From positions 2,514,501 through 2,578,500 of the forward strand of contig NZ_CP104007.1 of the NCBI RefSeq assembly GCF_029201545.1: a stretch of 64,000 nt of DNA. Direction: 5' to 3'. Source of the stretch: Devosia sp. FJ2-5-3. GTDB lineage: Bacteria; Pseudomonadota; Alphaproteobacteria; Rhizobiales; Devosiaceae. Of the stretch, positions 8,739 through 17,557 are shown one piece after another (position 1 is the first letter of the stretch; the number at the start of each line of letters is the position of its first letter). The translations under genes were made by a program, and so were the position numbers. Under the pieces are notes generated by a model. The model had not been told where the DNA came from. It was given only the letters and a program-made list of their open reading frames with translations, and searched no databases.

Positions 8739-10244
8739 TTATTTGGCCGCTTCCCGCTGCCGTTTCAGAATTCTCTCCAGAAGATCGACCGCCCGCTGGT
8801 CGATCTTGTTCTGAGGCAATGCGGGAGGAGCGAGCCAAGGGTCGACCCACGGTTTTCGTGGCCGCAAATACCATCTGACCGTCGACGTCGTTGGTGCCGA
8901 AATTCCCTCGCGGTCAGCGTAAAATGGATTCTCGTCGAACATGCCGGCAAAAGCAGGGTCTGTCCTGTAGTTCGGCAGCCGCGCATAGACCCCTTCATCC
9001 CCGGCTATCTGAAGCAACATCTCGCTGTCCTTGAGGTCGAGGACACCTGCGGCCGTGCCAAAACCGACGAGTTCCGACATGGTGCCGGCCGCACTCATAT
9101 TGTTGGCTCCGAAGCACTGTACCACCCGACAATTGTTGATCATTGTCGGCCAATCGACTGGATAGAGGTGCTTGATCTGGCTGACATCCTGCCAAAAGCT
9201 CCAGGTTTGCATTCCGTATCCGCGCAAAAGGGTAATGGCTTGCTGGAGCTGGGGCAGATGTCCCAATTGGGCCGCCTCATCGAGCACAAACAGCGTCGGA
9301 ACCTGTGGGCGCGTTCGCCGGCGAATTATCGCGGACAACAGGGCATTGATCCACAAGCGCAGAAGCTGACCGTGCGAGTGCAGCATGTGTGGAGGTACAA
9401 CGATGTATATCGTCAAAGGCGCCCCGGACGTCACGCCCTGAAGATCAAAATCGGTAGATGATATGGCCTGCTCGACGTTTGGTCCTCGAATGAAGCCCAC
9501 CATGTCCTGTGCGAAGGACAGGATGCCACCCAGTGTCTCATTCGCACTGATGCCCAGCAGTGCCGGCGTTTCCGTGGCAATCGGGTGACGCGATTGCCGG
9601 AGACGATTGATAACGCTCTGCGGCTCAAGATTGCAGGCGAGCACGAGACTTTTCAGCGTACATAGATTGCGTTCATCCCGGGGTAGATCCGCCAGGACAT
9701 GCGCGAGAATACCAAGGAGCAATTGTGTCGCTCGACTGGCCCAGAACTGGTCTCGGTCAGCAGTGAAACGAGCGGACAATGCAGTGATGATCGCGCTGAT
9801 TTCGTCCACGGAAGACGGCTTCTCAGCGTCGATAGCATCCAACGGGTTGAAGTTGGCCCGCTCCTCTGCAGGAGCATCGGTAGAATGCATGGGATCAAGG
9901 ACAACGATCTTCTGCCCCAGCTCACGCCGATAGCGCGCCGTAATCGCGTAATTTTCACCTTTGGGGTCGATAACGATCACAGGACCCTGGTGGCGCAGCA
10001 AGGCGGGGACAATGCACCCCACACCCTTGCCCGCCCCCGTCGGCGCAATGGTTATCAGGTGTCCTTCTCCATCGAAGAGGATGGGATCAAGAAATCCCTG
10101 CTCAGGCGTCTGCATCGGATTGCCGAACGAAAACCCCATCGGGCGGCGGGCATGCTCGCGCTCCAAAGACCACCCCACAAGCAGGCCCGGATTGCGGACG
10201 GCTGTGGGAAGTCTGGCTAAGACCTCGTCTGCGATACCTTTCAT
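8739..10244 (-). CDS. Soluble VirD4/TraG-like P-loop ATPase
   Basis: 501 residues. Walker A APTGAGKG lies at 67-74, VIDPKGENYA at 91-100 and Walker B LFVLDEAAQLG at 318-328, followed by WSFWQDVSQIKHLYP. These are the hallmarks of type IV secretion coupling proteins (VirD4/TraG), which are hexameric ATPases that recruit DNA or protein substrates. The usual N-terminal membrane segments are absent; the protein starts directly before the ATPase domain. No relaxase or mating-pore gene lies in the window. It overlaps the upstream gene by ATGA. What it moves or unwinds, and with which partner, is unknown. Confidence 0.85.
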   Translation of the reverse strand: MKGIADEVLARLPTAVRNPGLLVGWSLEREHARRPMGFSFGNPMQTPEQGFLDPILFDGEGHLITIAPTGAGKGVGCIVPALLRHQGPVIVIDPKGENYAITARYRRELGQKIVVLDPMHSTDAPAEERANFNPLDAIDAEKPSSVDEISAIITALSARFTADRDQFWASRATQLLLGILAHVLADLPRDERNLCTLKSLVLACNLEPQSVINRLRQSRHPIATETPALLGISANETLGGILSFAQDMVGFIRGPNVEQAISSTDFDLQGVTSGAPLTIYIVVPPHMLHSHGQLLRLWINALLSAIIRRRTRPQVPTLFVLDEAAQLGHLPQLQQAITLLRGYGMQTWSFWQDVSQIKHLYPVDWPTMINNCRVVQCFGANNMSAAGTMSELVGFGTAAGVLDLKDSEMLLQIAGDEGVYARLPNYRTDPAFAGMFDENPFYADREGISAPTTSTVRWYLRPRKPWVDPWLAPPALPQNKIDQRAVDLLERILKRQREAAK

Positions 10245-10972
10245 TGCGATCCCACCTGCGGTAGCCGGAATGGACCTACGAAGGTTTCCGTCTCTATCCC
10301 AGCTTCGATTTCGAGAGGCTGGTCGTCGAGCATCTCGACCCGACCGTTGGGCGGCACGCGAAAACGGGTCGAAAACAGCCCGTCGCCATACCGAACGATT
10401 GCCTGAAACTCGATGCCGGCGTCGTTTTCAACCTGTGCGGACAGGGGCAATACCAGACTACGAGCAAGTGCCATTTGGTCTGGCTGCTGACCTGGAAGAA
10501 ATGCGATCTGGCCCGGATCGGTGATAATCTCGAAGCGCCCCAGTTCCGATCGCACGGCGCTGCAAAACAGCATCAGATATTGCGCTGCACGCGCCGGATT
10601 TTCGATTGCAACCGGCACCATAGCGTTGAATGCATGCAGAACATCCGAGCGACCATCGAGCAGGATCGCGCCGCTCGGACCGAAAAAGAAGTTGAATAAT
10701 GCAACAGTCTCGCTGTTCAGCGCGGCCTGGCATTCCACAAGCAGCCAGCCAGGATAAAAATCCAGGGTCCGGGCTCGCATGCCGTGAACTTCTGCGCGGT
10801 CGAGGAACGGAGGCATTTCGGGAGTGACCTGCAGGTAATTTTTCAACTGGCCGAGCACCTCGGCCGTCTCGTCGGCCGTCAGTTGAAACCAGTCACCGGG
10901 CACCAGGGGGCGCGCCAGCCAGTTTACGTCTTCTGCCGGCTGCACGCTCACTGCTGTGTTGCTTCGGTTCAT
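10241..10972 (-). CDS. Unrecognised protein of the VirD4-like module
   Basis: 243 residues with no family I can name. It has no signal peptide or membrane segment. It contains a mixed alpha/beta core (TLDFYPGWLLVECQAAL, LFNFFFGPSGAILLDG near 95) and a C-terminal beta-rich tail. The FFFGPSGAILLDGRSDVLHAFN stretch looks like a conserved turn. ATGA overlap with the VirD4-like gene implies tight coupling and probably a stoichiometric partner. An adaptor or substrate-presenting subunit is a guess. Confidence 0.7.
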   Translation of the reverse strand: MNRSNTAVSVQPAEDVNWLARPLVPGDWFQLTADETAEVLGQLKNYLQVTPEMPPFLDRAEVHGMRARTLDFYPGWLLVECQAALNSETVALFNFFFGPSGAILLDGRSDVLHAFNAMVPVAIENPARAAQYLMLFCSAVRSELGRFEIITDPGQIAFLPGQQPDQMALARSLVLPLSAQVENDAGIEFQAIVRYGDGLFSTRFRVPPNGRVEMLDDQPLEIEAGIETETFVGPFRLPQVGSQ

Positions 10973-11211
10973 GACGCCGCCCCCGCCTTCCGGGCAAGCT
11001 CAGCATGCCCACCTCCAGTATGAGGTCTTACGGTCACCGGATACCAATATTCTCTAACCCATTCGGTTAGGGAAGGACTATGCAGATAGCTTGCAGCACT
11101 CGATTGACCACTTCGACTATTGGGCTCCAAACTTTTGGATGAAGCCAGTTTCGGGTCTTTGTCAGTAAATATCGACGAGCGTGGATTTATATACTCGGAA
11201 TTGACACACAT
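10969..11211 (-). CDS. Possible small protein upstream in the module operon
   Basis: An 80-residue frame whose TGA overlaps the next ATG (ATGA), the same arrangement as the other genes of this operon. The C-terminal part (SLTEWVREYWYPVTVRPH) looks protein-like, while the N-terminal half is low-complexity Ser/Lys. Against it, a possible minus-strand promoter (11188-11215) lies at or inside its start and I see no ribosome site. It may be chance. Confidence 0.3.
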   Translation of the reverse strand: MCVNSEYINPRSSIFTDKDPKLASSKSLEPNSRSGQSSAASYLHSPSLTEWVREYWYPVTVRPHTGGGHAELARKAGAAS

Positions 11212-11215
11212 TCAA
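11188..11215 (-). promoter_or_regulatory. Candidate sigma-70 type promoter for the VirD4-like operon
   Basis: On the minus strand, TTGAAT (11215-11210) and TATATA (11193-11188) are separated by 16 bp in an AT-rich island between the divergent halves of the module. This is a match to consensus only; there is no other support. Confidence 0.35.
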
Positions 11216-11265
11216 AAGTTGCGGGTTGATCGGCTTGCCGTTTTACGTTCTGGGGGAGGTTCTTG

Positions 11266-13185
11266 GTGGAGCTTAAAACGAAAATCGAGCCGGCCAGAGC
11301 GGAGACAGGCTCGCTGTATTGGACGTTATCGCTCCCGGTCGAAATTGGCGCCGAAGGTAGATTGAGCCGATCTCAACAGATTGTCCTGGTCAACAAACTA
11401 AGTACCCAGAAGACCACGCAATCCCTTCGGGCTGCCATGAATCCCATGTTTCATGACGTTGCCGATCAGACCAATACGTCTGAGAGCGGAGAATTTCTGG
11501 CTGCCACGCCGCAGCAACGGGCCCGTCACATATTGCTTTCGCTGGGCGATGGCCAAAGCGGCACTGATTGTGCGCTGACATGGTTGGCGGAGGGCACGAT
11601 CTGCTCGGTCCATCTTGGCCCGCCGAACGTGAAGGCAATCAGCTTAAGAAGGTTCTGGTACATCCAAAACGACGGGTCGGTTTCCTACCATCTTTCGTTT
11701 GCCCTGACGCGGTACGCCCATTCCCTCGCCGATTTCTTTTTCATCTCGATGCTCCAAAAACTCGCCGCTCCATCCGAGTTCGAGCTCAGCATCAGTCCCG
11801 TCGGCGGCGGACAAAGCGGCGCGCCATCCTGGGAAAATCAGAATGTCTTTCCGTTTCGTGCCTTCTCGGTAAAGTCCAATGCAAGCGGCATCACCCGGAC
11901 AGACAGCTTCTGGGGCTTTGTGAAGAATTGCTTCACGAGGGACGCGGCCGAACTGCTTGCAGATTTTGGCGCCGAGGCGAACCTGCCCACTCACCCCTAT
12001 CTGGGCCCATCGGGTACTCACCTGCCGCAGTCGAGGTCAATATTCTCGTTTAAAGACCGCACCCTCTTCGAACTTCTGCTCCCGAAAAAAGAGGAAAAGC
12101 CCGTCCCCCGCCACGACGTGATTTTTGACAGGGACTACCGACTGATCTCCGAGGTCATCCGAAAACTCACAGTCAATGGACGGACGATCCTGGATCGCGG
12201 CTTTCAAAGATGGTTGGAAAACGGTCAGTTCGCCGAGCCGGTCGAAGGCCAACTCGCCATTGCCGTCCAGCGCGACGCCAAAATTGAACAACTGATCGCC
12301 AACGACAATGTTCGCATGCAGTCGTGGCCCGGTTTCCGCCGCGATCGCTTGCGCTATCTGTTCATGGCTGGCTTCAACCAGAATGTCATCGACTTTCTGA
12401 ACCAGGACGCGTCTGAGGTCCTGGACAGTCTGGATCCGATCTATCCGACGTTCGATGAAGAAGTGGCGGAACGGTTCTTCGTTCGTTACGCCAATCCCAG
12501 AGCGCTGATCTCCTATGCGAAGACCTGGAGGAGCCTCGACATCGGGGCCCGATACATTGGCAATTGTCCCTACATTTTTCTCATTCATGTGCGCAGCATG
12601 CACAATGAAATCATTGCCGACAAATTTGAAATGGAGGCGACGTCACTAATCGACGAGGCAGCGCAGTGGCACGACAAGGGGCAACTCGCCAAAGCATCAG
12701 ACAAGTTCTACGAATTCCGAATATACGATCATCTAAACTATGAAAGATCCTATCTCGACAACAATTTCCGCTACAACACAGAGCGCGAATTTTTTGAGGC
12801 CGTTCAGGATATCCGGGGCGTTACGCGCAAGCACGCCCGCATCGGCAATCTTCTGGCTTTGCTTGAACAGCAAACGCATAGCACCGAGAGCCGCATCAGT
12901 GGGCGAAACGGCTATATACTGAATGGCATGGTGGCGGCCCTTGCCACATTTACGGTCAGTACCGCCCTCCATGACTGGTCGGTGAGCCGTCCAGCGGTCC
13001 CCGGCGAGGCGGTTGAAGGTCTGCCTTTGTTCCTGAGCGTGTCCAGCAGCATTCTGGGCGGTCTTGGTGTTGTACTGTTCGTTCTCTTGATGGGCTTTCT
13101 TACGCGTCTCCTCTGGCGTTGGGCACGGAGCCAGTGGCCGGTATGGATCGCTCGCCTCGTCGGATTTCTTCAGCAGCTTCGCTAG
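11266..13185 (+). CDS. Unrecognised 639-residue protein with a two-helix membrane tail
   Basis: I recognise no family. About 550 soluble residues are followed by two membrane segments (about 550-570 and 590-620) and a basic end (RLLWRWARSQW). The region before the first helix is strongly helical (FFEAVQDIRGVTRKHARIGNLL, LLEQQTHSTESR). This resembles the stalk-plus-two-helices plan of CorA-type channels, but the GMN signature is absent. GGGGGAGG at 11252-11259 is six bases before GTG 11266, so I prefer that start to the TTG at 11263. It is divergent from the VirD4-like operon and shares its control region. Confidence 0.75.
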   Translation: MELKTKIEPARAETGSLYWTLSLPVEIGAEGRLSRSQQIVLVNKLSTQKTTQSLRAAMNPMFHDVADQTNTSESGEFLAATPQQRARHILLSLGDGQSGTDCALTWLAEGTICSVHLGPPNVKAISLRRFWYIQNDGSVSYHLSFALTRYAHSLADFFFISMLQKLAAPSEFELSISPVGGGQSGAPSWENQNVFPFRAFSVKSNASGITRTDSFWGFVKNCFTRDAAELLADFGAEANLPTHPYLGPSGTHLPQSRSIFSFKDRTLFELLLPKKEEKPVPRHDVIFDRDYRLISEVIRKLTVNGRTILDRGFQRWLENGQFAEPVEGQLAIAVQRDAKIEQLIANDNVRMQSWPGFRRDRLRYLFMAGFNQNVIDFLNQDASEVLDSLDPIYPTFDEEVAERFFVRYANPRALISYAKTWRSLDIGARYIGNCPYIFLIHVRSMHNEIIADKFEMEATSLIDEAAQWHDKGQLAKASDKFYEFRIYDHLNYERSYLDNNFRYNTEREFFEAVQDIRGVTRKHARIGNLLALLEQQTHSTESRISGRNGYILNGMVAALATFTVSTALHDWSVSRPAVPGEAVEGLPLFLSVSSSILGGLGVVLFVLLMGFLTRLLWRWARSQWPVWIARLVGFLQQLR

Positions 13186-13310
13186 AAGCGTGTCACCCCG
13201 AGAGCGTGATGCCAGGACAGCAGAGGCCGAGCGCCCTGTTTCGACCACCGATCTGGTCTGAGTACCGGACCTTTAGACCCGCGATCGGAATGATCCCAAA
13301 CTCATGATAG

Positions 13311-13383
13311 AGCGTTGAAAATCGAACGCTAACTCCCGTGGCGGTTTAAGTGGATTGCATATCTCTGCGTTTGCTGATGCAAA
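13311..13383. promoter_or_regulatory. Two short inverted repeats upstream of the Opp operon
   Basis: AGCGTT and AACGCT flank eight bases at 13311-13330, and TTTGC-TGAT-GCAAA lies at 13370-13383. Both fall in the 260-bp gap before the permease gene, within 135 bp of its start. They are candidate regulator sites by position and symmetry only. Confidence 0.35.
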
Positions 13384-13444
13384 TCGGTACCTGTATTCAT
13401 GCTGATATTGCGTCTCAAAAATCGTTCTCTGGGCTCCGCTGAAA

Positions 13445-14374
13445 ATGTATTCCTACCTAGTGCATCGGCTCGGAATGATGGTGCTGACGCTTTGGGCCAT
13501 CGTCACGCTAACTTTCTTCCTGATGCACGCGGTTCCGGGAGGCCCCTTTGTATCGGAGCGCATGCTCGCTCCCGAAATCGAAGCGGCGCTGAACGCCAAA
13601 TACGGCCTCGATCAGCCGGTCTGGCAGCAATATCTGAACTACCTCTCGGGCATCCTCCGCCTCGACCTCGGTCCCTCGTTTAAATATCCGGGCGTGTCAG
13701 TCAATTCGATGATCGCTACTGGTTTGCCTGTAACCCTGCGCACCGGCCTGCTGGCCATCATCTGCGTGGTGGCCCTGGGCGTTCCTCTCGGCATCATCGC
13801 CGCGCTCAATCGCAACCGCTGGCCCGACACGACGGTGATGATGATTGCAACGCTCGGTGTTGCCATTCCGAGTTACGTCATTGCCACCGTCACGCTCTAT
13901 GTCTTTGCCCTTCGGCTGGGATGGGTTCCCACATTCGGGCTGGACAATTGGCGAGGCTATCTCCTGCCCGTTTTTGCGCTGTCTGGGTTCTGGATCTCTT
14001 TTATCTCGCGGCTGACGCGCTCCTCGCTCCTCGAAACGCTGGAGCAGGATTACATGACGACGGCGCGCGCCAAGGGCCTGCGCAAGGGGCAGATCCTTAT
14101 CAAACATGGCCTGCGCAATTCCCTGCTTCCGGTGGTCACTGTGCTCGGGCCCGTTGTAGCCAATTTGATCACTGGCTCATTCGTCATCGAACAGATTTTT
14201 GCCCTGCCCGGCATTGGCCGGCACTTCGTTCTCTCGATTACCAATCGCGACTATACGGCCATTATGGGCATAACGATCTTCTATGCCGCCATCCTGATGG
14301 TGATGATTCTGATCGTCGACCTTCTCTACGTGTGGCTCGATCCGCGCATCAAATTGACCAAGGCCAGCGCATGA
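13445..14374 (+). CDS. oppB: Peptide ABC transporter permease, OppB/DppB type
   Basis: 309 residues, the usual length of the family, with six membrane segments. The N-terminus (VHRLGMMVLTLWAIVTLTFFLMHAVPGGP) and the ATPase-contact loop (DYMTTARAKGLRKGQILIKHGLRNSLLPV near 200-230) are typical of OppB. It forms one half of the inner-membrane channel of a peptide importer. It is the first gene of a five-gene operon in the order permease, permease, ATPase, ATPase, binding protein, and its stop overlaps the next start by 4 bp. No strong ribosome site is seen before the ATG. Confidence 0.92.
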   Translation: MYSYLVHRLGMMVLTLWAIVTLTFFLMHAVPGGPFVSERMLAPEIEAALNAKYGLDQPVWQQYLNYLSGILRLDLGPSFKYPGVSVNSMIATGLPVTLRTGLLAIICVVALGVPLGIIAALNRNRWPDTTVMMIATLGVAIPSYVIATVTLYVFALRLGWVPTFGLDNWRGYLLPVFALSGFWISFISRLTRSSLLETLEQDYMTTARAKGLRKGQILIKHGLRNSLLPVVTVLGPVVANLITGSFVIEQIFALPGIGRHFVLSITNRDYTAIMGITIFYAAILMVMILIVDLLYVWLDPRIKLTKASA

Positions 14375-15543
14375 GAGAGATCGCGCCAAAAATGTGGGAA
14401 ATGGCGCCGCGCTCGGCCACGGCGAGCCCAGTGCCGCCGCCAGCCCCGACTTACGGTCAGGAAGTGCGCCGGCGCCTCTGGGCCAACAAACCTGCGGTCG
14501 TGAGCATCTTCTTCATCATCCTCCTGGTGCTGGCGGCATTCTTCGGCCCCTATTTCTCGCCGCACACCTATTTCAAGCAGGACCTCAAGCTCTCCAACAT
14601 ACCTCCTGCATTTGAAACCTACGCCTTCGTCGACAGCACGGGGGAGACCACGCGCTTCTTCCTCAATGCCTCCAATTTCAATCTCTACGAGGTGGATGGG
14701 GAGGGCCATGTGCTTGGCCTGCTGCGTGGCGGCCGCAAGGACATCATCAAGAAATCCCAGGCTTTCGAATTCGGCGACCGCACCGTCACGCTGGATTACT
14801 CCCGGTTGCCGGTGCGCCTCATGACCGAGGACGGCGCCGAGTTGCGCCCTACGGGCTGGAGCTGGAACAGAACCTATCTTTTCGGCACAGATCAGCTGGG
14901 GCGCGACATCCTTGTGCGCCAGCTCTTTGGGGCACAGATTTCGCTCACGGTGGCCTTCGTCGCAACGCTGGTGAACTTCTTCATCGGTGTCTTCTACGGC
15001 GGCATTGCCGGCTATCTCGGTGGCCGGGCCGATGCAGTGATGATGCGCATCGTCGAAATCATCTCCACCGTGCCGCTGACGCTATATGTCGTCCTGTTGA
15101 TGGTGGTTTTCGACTCCGGGCTTCTGTCCATCATTATCGCTATCGGCTCGGTGTTCTGGGTGGATATGGCGCGTATCGTGCGGGGCCAGATCCTCGGCCT
15201 CAAGGCCCAGGATTATGTCGCTGCGGCGCGCACAATGGGCGCCTCCCCTGCCCGCATTCTGGTGCGCCACCTGCTGCCCAATTCCATCGGACCGATCATC
15301 GTGACTCTCACAATGATGATTCCATCTGCCATTTTCATCGAGAGCTTCATGAGCTTCATCGGGCTTGGCGTTACTCCGCCGTTGGCGTCGTGGGGCTCGT
15401 TGACCTCCGAGGCAGTCGAGACCCTTCGCGCCTATCCGCACCAATTGTTTTTCCCAGCTGCGGCGATTTCCCTGACCATGTTTGCCTTCAATTTCCTTGG
15501 TGACGGCCTGCGGGACGCCCTCGACCCGAGGTTGCGCGGATGA
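14371..15543 (+). CDS. oppC: Peptide ABC transporter permease, OppC type, with large periplasmic insert
   Basis: 390 residues, longer than the usual 300. A first membrane helix (about 44-64) is followed by a soluble insert of about 100 residues (70-165) with beta-type sequence before the TYLFGTDQLGRDILVR motif and the five core helices. The coupling loop is DYVAAARTMGASPARILVRHLLPNS. Long OppC forms with such an insert are known in some peptide importers. The ATG overlaps the oppB stop (ATGA), which fixes the start; the frame is open further upstream but lies inside oppB. Confidence 0.92.
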   Translation: MREIAPKMWEMAPRSATASPVPPPAPTYGQEVRRRLWANKPAVVSIFFIILLVLAAFFGPYFSPHTYFKQDLKLSNIPPAFETYAFVDSTGETTRFFLNASNFNLYEVDGEGHVLGLLRGGRKDIIKKSQAFEFGDRTVTLDYSRLPVRLMTEDGAELRPTGWSWNRTYLFGTDQLGRDILVRQLFGAQISLTVAFVATLVNFFIGVFYGGIAGYLGGRADAVMMRIVEIISTVPLTLYVVLLMVVFDSGLLSIIIAIGSVFWVDMARIVRGQILGLKAQDYVAAARTMGASPARILVRHLLPNSIGPIIVTLTMMIPSAIFIESFMSFIGLGVTPPLASWGSLTSEAVETLRAYPHQLFFPAAAISLTMFAFNFLGDGLRDALDPRLRG

Positions 15544-16544
15544 GCCGGCCAATCCTTTCCGTGAGAGACCTCAGCACATCCTTCTTCACCCGCCGCGGCG
15601 AGGTTCAGGCAGTGCGTGGCGTCAGCTTCGATGTCTATCCCGGTGAAATCCTTGGGCTTGTTGGGGAAAGCGGCTCGGGCAAGTCGATCACCTGCATGTC
15701 CGTGCTCAAACTGCTCAAGGCCGGCGGTCACATCAAATCGGGCAGCGCCACCTTTGAAGGCACCGACCTTCTCGGCCTCGACGAGAATGCGTTGTCCGAC
15801 CTTCGCGGCAACCGCACCGGCGTCATCTTCCAGGACCCGATGACCTCGCTCAATCCCACGCTGACCGTAGGCGAGCAGGTGATGGAATCCATCCTCCGCC
15901 ATCGCAAGGCCAGCCGCGCCGAGGCCCGCGCCCGGGCAATCGAGCTCTTCGAGCTGGTGCGCATTCCCTCCGCCGCCACGCGCCTCAATTCCTATCCGCA
16001 TGAATTTTCCGGAGGCATGCGCCAGCGGGTCATGATCGCCATGGCGCTCGCCTGTGACCCAAAGCTGCTGATCGCCGACGAGCCGACAACGGCGCTCGAC
16101 GTCACCATCCAGCGCCAGATTCTGGCTCTGTTGAAAGATTTGCAGCAGCGCCTTGGCATGGCGGTCATTCTCATCACCCACGATCTCGGCGTTATCGCCG
16201 AAGTGACGGACCGGGTGCTGGTGCTTTATGGTGGGCTGGTTATGGAAACGGCCCCGGTGCGCGATCTTTTTGCGCGTCCCGGTCATCCCTATACGACCGG
16301 CCTGCTCAGTGCGGTCCCCGATCTGCGCGACGACACCCATCGCCGCCTGACACCCATTCCGGGCAGCCCGCCCAACATGCTGGCGCCCCCACCGGGCTGT
16401 CCCTTCGCGCCGCGCTGCCCGCACGCCATGAACCAGTGTATTGCCGCCCTGCCGCCCCTCTTCGGCGAGAGGCATCAGTCACGATGCTGGCTGCAACACC
16501 CCGAAGCGCCGAAGTCCGCCGAGATCCACGAGGTGGTCGCTTGA
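15540..16544 (+). CDS. oppD: Peptide ABC transporter ATPase, OppD/DppD type
   Basis: 334 residues. Walker A GESGSGKS is at 42-49, followed by the Q-loop region [15 protein letters not shown], the signature FSGGMRQR, Walker [13 protein letters not shown] and the H-loop ITHDLG. The C-terminal oligopeptide-transporter extension has its cysteine pattern ([16 protein letters not shown]). With OppF it powers the importer from the cytoplasmic side. It overlaps oppC by ATGA and oppF by TTGA. Confidence 0.95.
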   Translation: MSRPILSVRDLSTSFFTRRGEVQAVRGVSFDVYPGEILGLVGESGSGKSITCMSVLKLLKAGGHIKSGSATFEGTDLLGLDENALSDLRGNRTGVIFQDPMTSLNPTLTVGEQVMESILRHRKASRAEARARAIELFELVRIPSAATRLNSYPHEFSGGMRQRVMIAMALACDPKLLIADEPTTALDVTIQRQILALLKDLQQRLGMAVILITHDLGVIAEVTDRVLVLYGGLVMETAPVRDLFARPGHPYTTGLLSAVPDLRDDTHRRLTPIPGSPPNMLAPPPGCPFAPRCPHAMNQCIAALPPLFGERHQSRCWLQHPEAPKSAEIHEVVA

Positions 16545-17557
16545 GCGAACAGCCGCTGCTCTCCCTGCGCAATGTCACCAAGCATTTTACCCTGCCCGCC
16601 AGCCCATTTGCGCGCAAGCCGCTGCTCCGCGCGGTGGACGGTGTCGACCTCGATCTGATGAAGGGGGAAACTCTGGGCCTTGTCGGCGAGAGCGGTTGCG
16701 GGAAATCGACACTCGCCCGCACCGTCATCCGCCTGCACGAACCCACTTCGGGTCAGATCCTATTCAAGGGTGTGGATGTCGCAACAGCGCCCGAAAGCCA
16801 GCTCAGTGCCTTCCGTCGGCAGGTGCAGATGATCTTCCAGGATCCCTATGCGAGCCTAAATCCGCGCATGAGCGTCGGGGAGTTGATTGCCGAGCCGTTG
16901 GAGATCGCCCGCATAGGCACGCCCGCCGAGCGCCGCAGGAAAGTGACCGATCTCATTGATCGCGTTGGTCTTCCTTCAGACAGCGCCGCCCGCTTCGCGC
17001 ATGAATTTTCCGGCGGCCAGCGCCAGCGCATCGGCATCGCCCGCGCCATCGCCCTCGAGCCCGACCTCGTCATCTGCGACGAGCCGATCTCTGCCCTCGA
17101 CGTTTCCGTCCAGGCGCAGGTCGTCAACATGATCGAGGATCTGCAGGCCGAACTGGGCTTGACCTATCTCTTCATCACCCACGACCTTTCGATGGTTCGG
17201 CACATCTCGGATCGCATCGGCGTGATGTATCTGGGCAAGGTCGTCGAATTGGCGACCAGCCGCGACCTCTACCATAGTCCGTCCCACCCCTATACGCAGG
17301 CGCTGCTCTCGGCCATTCCGGTCCCGGACCCATCGGTCACGCGAGCCGTCGAACCGATGCAGGGTGAAATTCCCAGCGCGCTGGATATTCCATCCGGCTG
17401 CCGTTTCCGCACCCGCTGCCCGCTCGCGACCGAGCTGTGCGCGCAAGTCGAGCCGCAGCTGATCGACCTTGGCAACGGGCATGTGTCCGCCTGCCACTAC
17501 GCCAAAGAACTGGCCCAGGGGACCGGTTCGACATTGCAACAGGAGAGAACGCAATGA
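16541..17557 (+). CDS. oppF: Peptide ABC transporter ATPase, OppF/DppF type
   Basis: 338 residues from a TTG that overlaps the oppD stop, with AGGTGG four bases upstream. Walker A GESGCGKS is at 49-56, then [15 protein letters not shown], signature FSGGQRQR, Walker [13 protein letters not shown] and ITHDLS. The C-terminal zinc-finger-like cysteines ([16 protein letters not shown]) are those of the OppF/DppF extension. Longer in-frame starts lie deep within oppD and are unlikely. Confidence 0.94.
   Translation: MSEQPLLSLRNVTKHFTLPASPFARKPLLRAVDGVDLDLMKGETLGLVGESGCGKSTLARTVIRLHEPTSGQILFKGVDVATAPESQLSAFRRQVQMIFQDPYASLNPRMSVGELIAEPLEIARIGTPAERRRKVTDLIDRVGLPSDSAARFAHEFSGGQRQRIGIARAIALEPDLVICDEPISALDVSVQAQVVNMIEDLQAELGLTYLFITHDLSMVRHISDRIGVMYLGKVVELATSRDLYHSPSHPYTQALLSAIPVPDPSVTRAVEPMQGEIPSALDIPSGCRFRTRCPLATELCAQVEPQLIDLGNGHVSACHYAKELAQGTGSTLQQERTQ

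Noticed and set aside
7697..13185. Module read as part of an integrated conjugative element
   Set aside because: There is no relaxase, mating-pore gene, integrase or direct repeat around it. A remnant cannot be excluded, but the intact tightly packed frames argue against decay.
13921..14370. N-terminal extension of oppC by 150 codons
   Set aside because: This part is out of frame inside oppB. The ATGA overlap at 14371 gives a normal start.
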